From Coenobita brevimanus (Eukaryota > Arthropoda > Malacostraca > Decapoda > Coenobitidae), in NCBI GenBank assembly GCA_032717465.1, contig CM064691.1, positions 116,001-180,000 on the forward strand: 64,000 nt of DNA, read 5' to 3'. A model generated the notes under the pieces. It was not told the DNA's origin, ran no database searches, and saw nothing but the letters and a program-made list of their open reading frames with translations. Position 1 is the stretch's first letter, and each line of letters begins with the position of its first letter. A program made the position numbers and the translations under genes. Shown piece by piece: positions 1-9,072 of the stretch.

Positions 1-1
1 C

Positions 2-652
2 ACTGACCGCATGAAGAAGCAATGCATTCAGTTTGCCAAGAAGTATGCACACTGGGCATCGGATGAGTAGAGAAAAGTTGTTTTCCAATGAAAGCACATT
101 TCAAGTGTTCCAGGTGCGTTCTGCCAAGATTTGTCGCCTTGCCTCCCATAGTCGATATGACCCTGCTTACACGGTGCCGACTGTTAAGCACCCACAATCA
201 GTAATGGTAAAGGGGTGTTTTTCAGGTGAAATGGGAAGGGGAGGCCTCTACTTTCATCCTAAGAACTTGATGATGAGTGGTGGCCAGTACATTCAAGTTC
301 TGAAAGATCATTTGTTAAACTTTTTTTATATTAATGGGTGCAACTTTTTCATGCATGATTCAGCTCCATGTCACAAGTCAAGAAAGGTGCCAAATGGCTT
401 AAGGATAATCGGATTGAGTTCCTCGACTGGCCTGGCAACAGTCTGAATCTAAATCCGAAAGAAAACTGCCAGGCAAAGATGAAGAAAATCATAGCAGAGA
501 AGAAGACACCCAATCTGGACAACATCAAGACTGAATTGACACATGTTTGGTGCAAAGAAATGTCCTCAGATTACTTTAGAGATCTAAGTGATTCCACGCT
601 GAAACGCATCCAACTGGTCCTGGAAAACAAGGGAAACATGATTCCATATTAA
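2..652 (+). pseudogene. Tc1-like (Tc1/mariner) transposase, 3' part, broken
   Basis: This is the C-terminal catalytic (DDE) half of a Tc1-type transposase; the 5' part lies before the window. Visible landmarks are FSNESTFQ around 86-109 (the family has Asp in the first catalytic position, so it is D to N here), the second block FFMHDSAPCHKSRKV near 346-390, and DWPGNSLNLNPKEN with the third acidic residue near 427-468, ending NKGNMIPY and TAA at 650-652. The frame changes at least twice (around 70-85 and 380-400), and a TAG at 68-70 replaces a Trp codon expected from the family. The copy is dead. The stop codon coincides with a TTAA at 649-652 that was the target of the next element; about 50 bp of Tc1 3' sequence resumes at 1425. 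Confidence 0.85.
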
Positions 653-1420
653 CCCAAGGTGTCCCAACAACGTATGGATATGTTGCCACGTTTTGTCACA
701 GTGACACCTGACAACGTATCCATACGTTTTGCAATTGCGAGGTCCATCATTTGCACATTTTTCAAGTTTCACAGATGATTTTTGGTAGGCATGTGTGGGA
801 GACCTTCCTCTACACAACTCCAGGTGGGAATAATGCCTGGCCCCACCTGACCCCCCTCCCCCCCTACACTCCATTTTCTCGGCAACTGACCTGTTAGCAG
901 TGACCTGGCCAGTAAAGATATGTCGCACCACGGTCTCTCCAATGACGAAATTCAAGGCGAAAGTGATTCCCGAGGTGGAGGACAAAGGAAGAAACAAGGC
1001 AGAGGAAGAAAGAAGCAGAAGTGATGAGACGGTAATATTGTAAAAGAAGGTGCCATATGTTGATGTGTTTGGTGAGTGAACAACGCTTATATTGCCTTTA
1101 TTATTGTCTGTAAACCAATATACTCTTGTACTACAAATAAGTTTGTACCTAATAATTAAATATCTAACCAACTATGAATGGTTTAGAATTGTTACCCCTC
1201 CCATAGAAAACATTTTCTGTAGAGCCTGGCCTGAGAGAACACAGTACCTAGGTGAAGGCACTGTTAGCTGTACCATATTTCTAAACTTGACTGAGCACAT
1301 TCTCACTGAATTTTCAGTGTTTCTCGTAAAAAGCGTAGATTTTAGCCAAAAAAAAAAAAAAAAATCAAAAATCTGCTGGGATTTGGGGGTCATTGGTGAA
1401 ATTTGCCAGGATGCTTTGGG
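653..1420 (-). mobile_element. piggyBac-like non-autonomous element (MITE), copy 1
   Basis: A 768-bp element lies between direct TTAA copies at 649-652 and 1421-1424. Its ends are inverted repeats: CCCAAGGTGTCC on the left, CCCAAAGCATCC on the complement of the right. It is a diverged reverse-orientation relative of the elements at 9227-9984 and 27760-28118. All three share an A- or T-run followed by 'TTGGCTAAAA', a 'TTTTCTATGGGAGGGTAAC'-type block and an 'AGTATATTGGTTTTCA' block. There is no transposase frame. TTAA duplication and CCC-starting ends are piggyBac-superfamily hallmarks; the family name is unknown. Confidence 0.7.
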
Positions 1421-1476
1421 TTAATGAATGGCATTTCGTGAATAAACATTGTGATATACTATGATTTCTGTGTTTT

Positions 1477-2280
1477 TTAATACCTTGTGGGGGGAGGTCC
1501 TAAGTCAATTTGTGGTAGTTGTATGTTGGAGCTCTCTCCAAGGCAGTCAGGGATACGGGTAGGGTGCTGTACAAGCTGCTCTAGGTCATTAAGGATAGAA
1601 AAGATGTAGGCTTGTTCACCAGGTGGATCAGTGACAGGAGAGGAGAGCCAAAGGTGGTGGTGAACATTGAAATCTAGAATGGAGATTTCAGAGAAAGGAG
1701 AAACGGATAGAATGTGTTCCATCATAGAAGTAAGATAGTCGAAGAATTTTTGATAGTAGAATTAGGGGATAATTAAACAGCACAGATACATTTAGTCAGA
1801 GAATGACAGGAAAGCCGAAGCCAGAGTGTAGAGAATTCAGAAGTATCAAGTTCAGGAACACGAGAGCAAGATAGGTTGTTGCGTAATACACACGGCAGCC
1901 ACCATTGGCTTTGAAATGAGTATAGAGGAAGTAGGAGGAAAGGGTTTGCTGTCAGTTTCTTCAGACAGCTGAGTCTCAATATGGAAGAGAAGGTGAGGTT
2001 TAGAGGAGGAGAGGTGGTGCTCAACAGAGCAAAAGTTAGAGGAAAGGCCGCGAATGTTGCAAAAATGAGAAGAAGTAAGTCAGACAGTGGATCCAGGCAG
2101 CTCAAAGAGTCGTCACTGGGAGAGGGGCGGAAGGTGGGGTCATTCATGGTCCCCCCCCTTCCCCGGGGACTTCGAGGCATGGTTGTGGTACGCCATTTTT
2201 CTTTAATTTTGAAAAGGTAGTGCATTGTGTACTGTGTATGTAGATTGATGTTGACAGAGAAAATTGTATTGGAGAGCATG
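1477..2280 (-). pseudogene. LINE (jockey/I-type) 5' fragment: N-terminus and endonuclease
   Basis: Read on the minus strand, this contains a LINE ORF start (MNDPTFRPSPSDDSLSCLDP) and then apurinic-endonuclease-like sequence: SEFSTLWLRL, SLTKCICAV, EISILDFNVHHHLWL and LEQLVQHPTRIPD. The conserved Gly of the GDFN metal-binding motif is missing (ILDFN), and the frame is broken by stops near 1726-1772, so it is inactive. It lies directly 3' (on the minus strand) of the poly(A) tail of the LINE fragment at 2393-3445, giving a head-to-tail arrangement. The rest of this copy (RT) is lost at about 1477. Confidence 0.65.
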
Positions 2281-2392
2281 CTGGCCTACTCTGTGTTACT
2301 GAAACAGAAAAAGTTCAGCAAAGGGGGATGGTCACCTGAGGGCTGATGTAACGGGAGCTCCAGCTCTCCCTGTCTTCACCTTTCCATCTACC

Positions 2393-3445
2393 TTTTTTTT
2401 TTTTTTTTTTTTTTTTCAAGGAAGAAGGAACCAAAGGCCATGAGCCTGCAGTAACAGTTCCCTCCAAGAGAAAAACAAAATACAATAGAGAGCCAAATTC
2501 AAGATCCGATCATTTTGAGATGACTGGACACACTGCGTTTGAAAGACTGGAGATCATAGGCAGCAGGAAATACAGACAGAGGGAGACAGTTCCAGAGCTG
2601 ACCTGTTGCATAAATGAAAGACTGGGAGTAACGGTTAACTCTTGCATTAGAGAGTTGGACAGAAAAGGGATGAGAGTTTGCTGCCAGACGGGTGCTACGC
2701 GCCCGTCGTAGAGGTGGAGGAATGCAAGCAGACAGTTCAGAGGAGCAGTGACCATTAAAGTAGTGATAGAAAAGAGATAAAGATGCAACAGTGCGGTGAA
2801 GAGACAGAGGTTGAAGGGAGTCAGTAAGAGGAGGAGAGTTAATGAGACGAAAAGCCTTTGACTCCACCCTATTGAGAAGAGCTGTATGTGGGGAGCCTCC
2901 CCACACATGAGAGTTGTACTCCACACAGGGGCGGATAAAACCCCTGTGTAGAGTCAACAATTGTGCAGGGGTAAAGAAAGAGCAGAGTCGGCTTAGCACA
3001 CCCAATCTCTTGGAAGCAGATTTTACAAGAGATGTAATATGATCTTTCCAAGATAAGTCCTGAGTAAATGAAACCCCAAGCATGTTCAAGGATGATGCAG
3101 GATTAAGCTGAATATTATTAAACATTAGTGGGTATACCTGTGGAAGATTTTGTCGGGTTGATAGGTGTAAGAACTGAGTCTTAGATGCATTAAAGACAAC
3201 CATATTATTTTTACCCCAGTCAGAGATACGAGCCAAGTCAGACATTAGGTGTGCCATAGCCTCATCCCTTGTTTGTTGAAGTAACTGTTGAGATGGGCGT
3301 TGCGGGAACTGAATGGAAAGGTGAAGGGTGGAGTCATCAGCGTATGAGTGGATAGGGTTAGATGTACAGCTTAGAAGATCATTGATAAATAAAAGGAAGA
3401 GAGTTGGTGATAGGACAGAGCCTTGAGGAACACCACTGTTGATAG
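2393..3445 (-). pseudogene. LINE (jockey/I-type) 3' fragment: C-terminal RT
   Basis: The minus-strand frame runs from GVPQGSVLSPTLF (RT motif B) and YADDSTLH (motif C, catalytic Asp pair intact) at about 3430-3310 into a C-terminal stretch (VFNASKTQFL, SLNMLGVSF, DLSWKDHI, ASKRLGVLSR, YNSHVWGG) ending at 2499. A poly(A) tail appears as the T-run at 2393-2416. The copy is 5'-truncated inside RT at about 3445, as expected of target-primed reverse transcription. The 760 bp at 2499-3257 are open. Further fragments of the family occur at 18826-19105 and 49900-51640. Confidence 0.85.
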
Positions 3446-3451
3446 ATCTTG

Positions 3452-3589
3452 GGAGTACTGCCCTGCTCGACTGGTGCTACAGTCTACTCCTACTGTAAAA
3501 CTGCATGCAAAGGGAACTGCAGGTACTACAAGGCTAACTTGCCGTGTACGTCATTATGTGACTGCAATGGACAGTGTTTTAATATCTGA
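3452..3589 (+). pseudogene. Cysteine-rich (CXC-like) coding remnant
   Basis: A short open frame ends at TGA 3587-3589 and reads ...SYCKTACKGNCRYYKANL then PCTSLCDCNGQCFN. The cysteine spacing and the K-A-x-L-P-C-T-x-L-C-x-C core resemble tesmin/TSO1-like CXC motifs, which also occur in some DNA-transposon and uncharacterised arthropod proteins. The frame is cut on the left by the LINE boundary at about 3445, and nothing coding follows the stop. It may be the last exon or fragment of a transposon-encoded protein. Function unknown. Confidence 0.4.
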
Positions 3590-3654
3590 ATTTGATCAAA
3601 AAGACATGCAATGGATGTTTGCCATTGTATCAGAGTTATAACAGAAACAGGCTT

Positions 3655-3990
3655 CAGCAAGTTGCCATCTTGAATTCCAAGATGGCCGACCTCTTCCACA
3701 TTGGCCAGTGATTCCATTGGATTGGCAGACCCTGAGAACATAGTTAGTCGTTGGAATTATGTTTGTGTCATAGTATTGCAGGTATGGAAGAAAATAGGGG
3801 TTCAAAGGCAACCATCTTGAAATCCAAGATGGCCGACCTCTGCCGGGTCAAAAAATCATTCCATTCAATTGCCAGAGCCTAAAAGGCTGGGGTTCACCAT
3901 TGGAATTATGTTTCTATCATATTATTGGAGTTACTGAAGAAAATATGGGTTGAAAGGCAGCCATTTTGAAATCCAAGATGGCGACCACCA
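3655..3990. repeat. Imperfect ~150-bp tandem repeat with 'CCAAGATGGCCGAC' near-palindromes
   Basis: Three units begin near 3658, 3805 and 3958. Each contains CCATCTTGAA followed by TCCAAGATGGC(C)GAC, which makes a near-palindrome. Between them are related stretches ('ATTCCATT...ATTGGCAGA', 'TTGGAATTATGTTT', 'GAAGAAAATA'). The core resembles a YY1 site (AAGATGGC). The flank to about 4175 ('ACCCCTTATGGG') resembles the tail of the composite repeat at 30595-30955. Confidence 0.55.
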
Positions 3991-4179
3991 GGGGTCCAAA
4001 ATTTGTGGGGTCCATCCCAGATAATGATTGTATGGGTCCATGCTGCACCTGTGCAAAATTTGGTGCTTTCCTGAGAAAGTGAACAGTTGTTTGCCTTGTG
4101 CACTGGACTGGTGAAACCACTAACTCAAAGACAAACAACCACCCCTTATGGGTTTATGGTTTGGCTTTGGATAGAATAG

Positions 4180-4362
4180 GGGGCAGGGTGGCTCAGTGGT
4201 AGAGCATCAAACTAGGGACCAGGGGGTCATGAGTTTGAGCCACGCCCTGTAGCTGCCTTGACGGAAGGGGTAGCACCTTCTTATTACCTATCAGGGCTGT
4301 ATGATCTAATAAGGTCTAGCTCGAGGACACATTTCCCTTTTTTTAGATAGATAGATAGACTC
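4180..4362 (+). repeat. tRNA-derived SINE (family S3) with (TAGA)n tail
   Basis: The head has pol III-type boxes: GTGGCTCAGTGGTAGAGCA (box A-like) and GAGTTTGAGCC (box B-like, about 45 nt later). The acceptor and anticodon stems do not fold as a functional tRNA. The body 'GTAGCTGCCTT...GGGTAGCACC...GGGCTGTATGATCTAAT' recurs inverted at 55133-55296. It ends in a T-run and TAGATAGATAGATAGA, the same tail as the R-type LINE here. Confidence 0.65.
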
Positions 4363-4364
4363 TC

Positions 4365-5215
4365 CTATCACTGTTTCTTAACTTTGCATCATCCCATAAC
4401 TACCTGGAAGTCATTACTATCATCTAGCTTGGTCTTATCCTTGACCACCCTTGTTTATAAATTACCTGCCATGCCTGACTTTTCTGCTGCCTCTTACTCT
4501 TTACCATACCAGCCTCACTTTCCCACTCTTATAACCAGTTCTTTACATGAATGACCTCACCCTTTCTCCAAATTTCTGTACCAAGCCTACTCGCTAAAGT
4601 GCAAATTATTTTTAAGACAAGATACATGCAGAATGAGGGCTCATTGGGCAGTGTTTTCAAATTCATAGAGACTCTTGTCTAATGGTAGCTCTTGTTTCAG
4701 GTCCACAGCTGAAATCGAATCTGCTAAGCAGACCTAAGCAATGTGGTCATCAGGGAGCTGCCTGAGTAATATATACTGTACATGGTAAAGTGTTGATAGA
4801 TATATAGGCACATGTTGTGTTGTCTCGGTACAGTACATCCAACGTGAGGTACCCCTTCCAAATGTGTGTGGCTTATACTCTCGGTTCATAATGTCTTTCA
4901 TTGTAAGAAGTATGAATCATTGGATGAGTGGTAGGAGTTGATCCAGGATCATTTAGCTGTTGTGATATCCTTTGCATTTACTGCTGTGCAGCTGCTGCGG
5001 ACACTGGATAAGAACTGGTAAAATAAGAAACCCAGTGGTATTTTAGACTGCATTAACAGTTAAAAACTCAGCAGTAAACTATTTATTTAAAAAATATGGT
5101 TACATAGTACTTGCAAGTGCAGAAGCAATTATTGTTCAGTATTAATGTCTCTTGTATCAGCAATATTGTTCAGTGGAGAGTAGTTTATGGTAGGAATAGA
5201 GTTTGGGGGAATCTT
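4365..5215. other. No recognisable gene; AT-rich upstream region of the zinc-finger gene
   Basis: No open frame, tRNA or known repeat is seen. The stretch may hold the promoter or upstream exons and introns of the zinc-finger gene that follows, but no TATA box or splice site stands out. Confidence 0.4.
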
Positions 5216-5287
5216 ATGACAGGGTGATAGAGGAAGAACCAGATGTAAAGATATATAGAGTCTGAGGTGGATGACAAAATTATGTAG
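5216..5287 (+). repeat. Decayed copy of the 60-bp N-terminal repeat of the zinc-finger gene
   Basis: The sequence 'GAGGAAGAACCAGATGTAAA...GAGGTGGATGACAAAATTATG' matches the three in-frame 60-bp (20-codon) repeats that follow, but carries about two extra bases and stops, including TAG at 5285-5287 just before the open frame. The repeat array was therefore once longer, or this is untranslated sequence of the same origin. Confidence 0.6.
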
Positions 5288-5326
5288 GTGGCAAAAGAAG
5301 AACCAGATGTAAATTTAGAGTATGAG

Positions 5327-6868
5327 ATGGATAACAAAATAATGGAGGTGGTAAAGGAAGAAGCAGATGCACAGTCAGGGTGTGAGGTGGGTGATGAAAT
5401 AATGGAGGTGGTAAAGGAAGAAGCTGATGTACAGTCAGGGTATGAAGTGGGTGACAGAATATTCCTCAGTGACAGTGAGCTTTGCCTGGACACAGTGTCC
5501 TCAGCTGAAGTTAAGCAGTTCAGATGTTTAGAGTGTGGTAAAGAATTTCCTTTCAAGAACAGTCTTATCCAACATGAAGTAATTCATTCAGGAGTGAAGA
5601 AGTTCAAGTGTGATGAATGTGGTAAACAATTTGCACATAAGAGTCATCTCACCACACACCTATTAATTCATTCAGGAGTGAAGAATTTTACATGTGATGA
5701 ATGTGGTAAACGATTTACACAGAAGGTTACTCTCACTCAGCACTTATTAACTCATTCAGGAGTGAAGAATTTCAAGTGTGATGAATGTGGTAAACGGTTT
5801 GGTTACAAAAGTCATCTCACCAGACACCTTTTAATTCATTCAGGAGTGAAGAATTTCACGTGTAATGAATGTGGTAAACAATTTGCAGAGAAGAGTGCTC
5901 TCGCTCAACACCTGTTAATTCATTCAGGAGTGAAGAATTTCAAGTGTAATGAATGTGGTAAAGAATTTGCATGTAAGGGTTATCTTACCGTGCATCTATT
6001 AACTCATTCAGGAGTGAAGAAGTTCAAGTGTGATGAATGTGGTAAGCGGTTTGGTTGCAAAAGTCATCTCACTCACCACCTATTAATTCATTCAGGAGTG
6101 AAGAATTTCAAGTGTGATGAATGTGGTAAACTGTTTGCAAGGAAGTATGATCTCACCAACCATCTAGTAATTCATTCAGGGGTGAAGAAGTTCAGGTGTG
6201 ATGAATGTGGTAAACTGTTTGGTTGGAAAAGTCAGCTCACCAAACACCTGTTAATTCATTCGGGAGTGAAGAAGTTCAAGTGTGATGAATGTGGTAAACT
6301 GTTTGGTCGGAAAAGTCGGCTCACCAGCCATCTAGTAATTCATTCAGGAGTGAAGAATTTCATGTGTGATGAATGTGGCAAGCAGTTTGGTTGCAAAAGT
6401 AATCTCACCAGACACTTATTAATTCATTCAGGAGAGAAGAATTTCATGTGTGATGAATGTGGTAAACTGTTTGCACAGAATGGTGATCTCACCAGCCACC
6501 TATTAATTCATTCAAGAGTGAAGAAGTTCAAATGTGATGAATGTGGTAAACTGTTTGCACAGAAGAGTGGTCTCACTGAACACCTGTTAGTTCATTCAGG
6601 AGTGAAGAATTTCAAGTGTGATGAATGTGGTAAAGAATTTGCACGTAAGAGTTATCTCACCAGACATCTATTAAATCATTCAGGAGTGAAGGGTTTCCAG
6701 TGTGATGAATGTGAACAACTATTTACACACAAGGGTAGTCTCACCAAACACCTATTAACTCATGCAAGAGCAAAGAATTTCAACTGTGATGAATGTGGTA
6801 AGCAGTTTCGTTGGAAAAGTCATCTCACTCAACACGTATTAAATCATCATGGAGGGCAGAGTGTCTAG
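5327..6868 (+). CDS. C2H2 zinc-finger protein with 16 tandem fingers
   Basis: This is a likely nuclear DNA-binding protein. The open frame begins after TAG 5285-5287 and the first ATG in it is 5327 (513 codons); the 13 preceding codons would need a splice or a non-ATG start. The N-terminus has acidic 20-residue repeats (core EVVKEEAD). From about 5518 there are 16 consecutive C2H2 fingers of the form F-x-C-D-E-C-G-K-x-F-x5-L-x2-H-x3-H. All pairs of Cys and His are present; finger 12 has QNGD where others have KS, and finger 15 has CDECEQLF in place of CGK. The linkers read HSGVK(N/K)F rather than the TGEKP(Y/F) usual in DNA-binding arrays. No KRAB, BTB, ZAD or SCAN domain is visible. Finger positions that usually contact DNA differ widely, as in expanding ZNF families. 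It is the best host-gene candidate of the window. Intron structure is unknown. Confidence 0.85.
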   Translation: MDNKIMEVVKEEADAQSGCEVGDEIMEVVKEEADVQSGYEVGDRIFLSDSELCLDTVSSAEVKQFRCLECGKEFPFKNSLIQHEVIHSGVKKFKCDECGKQFAHKSHLTTHLLIHSGVKNFTCDECGKRFTQKVTLTQHLLTHSGVKNFKCDECGKRFGYKSHLTRHLLIHSGVKNFTCNECGKQFAEKSALAQHLLIHSGVKNFKCNECGKEFACKGYLTVHLLTHSGVKKFKCDECGKRFGCKSHLTHHLLIHSGVKNFKCDECGKLFARKYDLTNHLVIHSGVKKFRCDECGKLFGWKSQLTKHLLIHSGVKKFKCDECGKLFGRKSRLTSHLVIHSGVKNFMCDECGKQFGCKSNLTRHLLIHSGEKNFMCDECGKLFAQNGDLTSHLLIHSRVKKFKCDECGKLFAQKSGLTEHLLVHSGVKNFKCDECGKEFARKSYLTRHLLNHSGVKGFQCDECEQLFTHKGSLTKHLLTHARAKNFNCDECGKQFRWKSHLTQHVLNHHGGQSV

Positions 6869-7110
6869 TGTGCTTAATGTGGTAAAAGGTTGAATCAGTT
6901 GATGTCATCCAGCGCTGTTTAATTCATCAAGGAGTGAAGAAATTCAGGTGTGATGCATGGCGTAAATGCTTTTATCTGAAGTTCTCTGCAGTATCAGTTC
7001 AGGAGTGAAAAAATTTGAAATGTGATGACTGGAAAACTGTGTAGAAAAAATCTGTGTTCACTTGGCACCTGACAGTTCCTTCAGGTGTGAAAACAATTAT
7101 ATAGTTACGA
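6869..7110 (+). pseudogene. Decayed zinc fingers downstream of the zinc-finger stop codon
   Basis: After the stop, the DNA still matches finger units: 'TGTGCTTAATGTGGTAAAAGG', 'ATTCATCAAGGAGTGAAGAA', 'TTCAGGTGTGATGCATGG', 'TCAGGAGTGAAAAAATTTG' and 'CCTTCAGGTGTGAAAAC'. They are interrupted by stops and indels. At least three former fingers are recognisable, so the present C-terminus results from truncation of a longer array. Confidence 0.75.
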
Positions 7111-7404
7111 CATGTGGCAAAGCTTGAAGAAATCAGCCTTTAACCAGGCCTGGTGCCATTCACTATCAAGTGAGGCAGAAGACATGTGTCTCTTAGGCTG
7201 GTTTGCCAGAGTAATGGAAAATTTTATGAAGTGGGCTGCAGAAAAAAAAGAAGAAAAAAAAAAAAGTGAGTGCTTAGGTCTGTAGTGCCCCTTTAGTTAC
7301 AATTGGTACTTGTGGCAGGCCACCCCTCATGCAGAGTGTCATACAATCTACTGAGCCAAGACACCATTAACCTTGAGTGATAAAATAATGTGGAACTCTA
7401 GATA

Positions 7405-8244
7405 CCGTAAACCCTCGATATAACCAACCCTCTTTCAATGAATTTCAGATTTAACACCACTTTGAGTTGGCTGAACGTTATGTTCTCTTAACAAACTTTG
7501 TTTGGTAATAGAATGGACGTGCAAGAAACACCCACCAGTGTGGTATCACCCCCCCCCCCACACACACACACACACACTGTGTGTGTGCATTAAACACATG
7601 TTTAATGTGCATACAGCTGTTCTGTACTGTTTGCATTGCTGTGCGCTATTATGTAGTACAGTACTTACCATAATGTAACAGTTAATGTACATTGAGTTTA
7701 CCCACACTTCTGTAAATGCCAAACAACAAATGTACAGTAGTGTTTAGGCAGTGTACAGTATAGTGCAGGATTGTGGTGGTTATCAGTGACTACCTGTGCC
7801 AGTGGTGGAATGCAGTTTATGTTTAATGTACATGCAGGTGTTCTGTACTGTTTGCTTTGCTATTCTCTGATATGTAGTTTTTACTCTAATGTAACAGGTA
7901 ATGTACAGTGTCAGTTGTCTTGACCCACGCTTTCCTTTTAATTACTGAATGACAAATGAACATAGATTTATCCAAGGCCTATTTGCAGTCGTTATTTGGA
8001 GTGCAGTTACTTCCAGCAAGGTAAGAATAAGCACATCAGTTAGTAAATAAAGCATTTACTGGGAAAACCATTTAGACCTAACTGTATGTTATTGTGTATG
8101 AGTATACGGCCAAACAACGCTGTATATTTAACAATGTTTGTTCGGTAAAAGCCACAACGTCTGGGAAATTACTGAACAGCATGGTGTTGGGCTTTAACGT
8201 CAAGGGTCTGGTACCAATTAGTTCATTATATCAAGGGTGCACTG
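7405..8244. mobile_element. pogo/Tigger-like non-autonomous DNA transposon
   Basis: The ends are inverted: CCGTAAACCCTCGATATAAC on the left and, on the complement of the right end, CAGTGCACCCTTGATATAAT. They are flanked by TA at 7403-7404 and 8245-8246. The 'ACCCTCGATATAAC' terminus is typical of pogo/Tigger-type Tc1/mariner elements. The 840-bp body has no transposase. It contains an internal duplication (about 7582-7690 and 7817-7925, 'TGTTTAATGT...TGTTCTGTACTGTTTGC') and an AC microsatellite (7550-7578). Confidence 0.65.
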
Positions 8245-8246
8245 TA

Positions 8247-8608
8247 TTAGGAGAGGGCTGTTCACCATGATAGTTGCACAGCAGTACAGGGCATTCAATT
8301 AGTACACAGTAAACTGGGCAGCAAGGTGCACTATAGCCTGCACAGCATCTGTACACAAAGATATTGTACATGTTTGTATTGTTGCTCCATATAGGCAGCA
8401 ACTTATTGTATGACATTTATTATGGGTTAATGATGTCTAAGCACATGGCAAGTGCTTCACCTTGTAGTGAGAGTAATCCTTGTTTACACATTACTGGGGC
8501 ACGTCAAATGGAACACAATTTTTACAGTACTTTTGCCTCAAGTTTTATTTTTGTCATGGGGGGTGTACTTTAATTGCAAGGTAGGGCACTGGCTGGGTGC
8601 TTAGATCA
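8247..8608. other. Spacer, nothing recognised
   Basis: There is no coding frame or repeat that I recognise. It separates the pogo-like element from the piggyBac-like element that starts at TTAA 8609-8612. Confidence 0.4.
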
Positions 8609-8941
8609 TTAACCCCTAAACTGCGGGCTTGTTTTGCTTTGACTTGCAGCTCCCGCGGGCATATTCGCGCTCTGACAGACTCTCTAAAAATATTTGCCAA
8701 AAATCAGTTATTAGTCCTAGAATATTTAAATTACATTTGCATATGGCACATACCTTCAGCTTTCTCCTGGGATGTTTGTTGAGCCTTCATCAAGTAGCAT
8801 AGGACTTGTGGAGACCTCTGAAGTTGGGTAACAAAGTCTCCACTTTACACTTCCCAACAACCCGTGATATGATTACCACAGCCTGATATTATCACTAGAA
8901 ACACTATTCTATGATTCTCAAATAGTTTGGAATCCATACTC

Positions 8942-8982
<41 letters not shown>

Positions 8983-9072
8983 TGTGAAAGCAATGAAAAT
9001 TACGAGGGTGTATGACCATCCCACTTCCGATCGTTCGCCACTGGTGTTGTCATTTATTATTCATAAAAACAC

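Noticed and set aside
4184..4250. Possible tRNA gene
   Set aside because: Only the D-stem and part of the acceptor pair; the T-stem does not. A second copy of the whole unit with the same body exists at 55133-55296, so it is a SINE.
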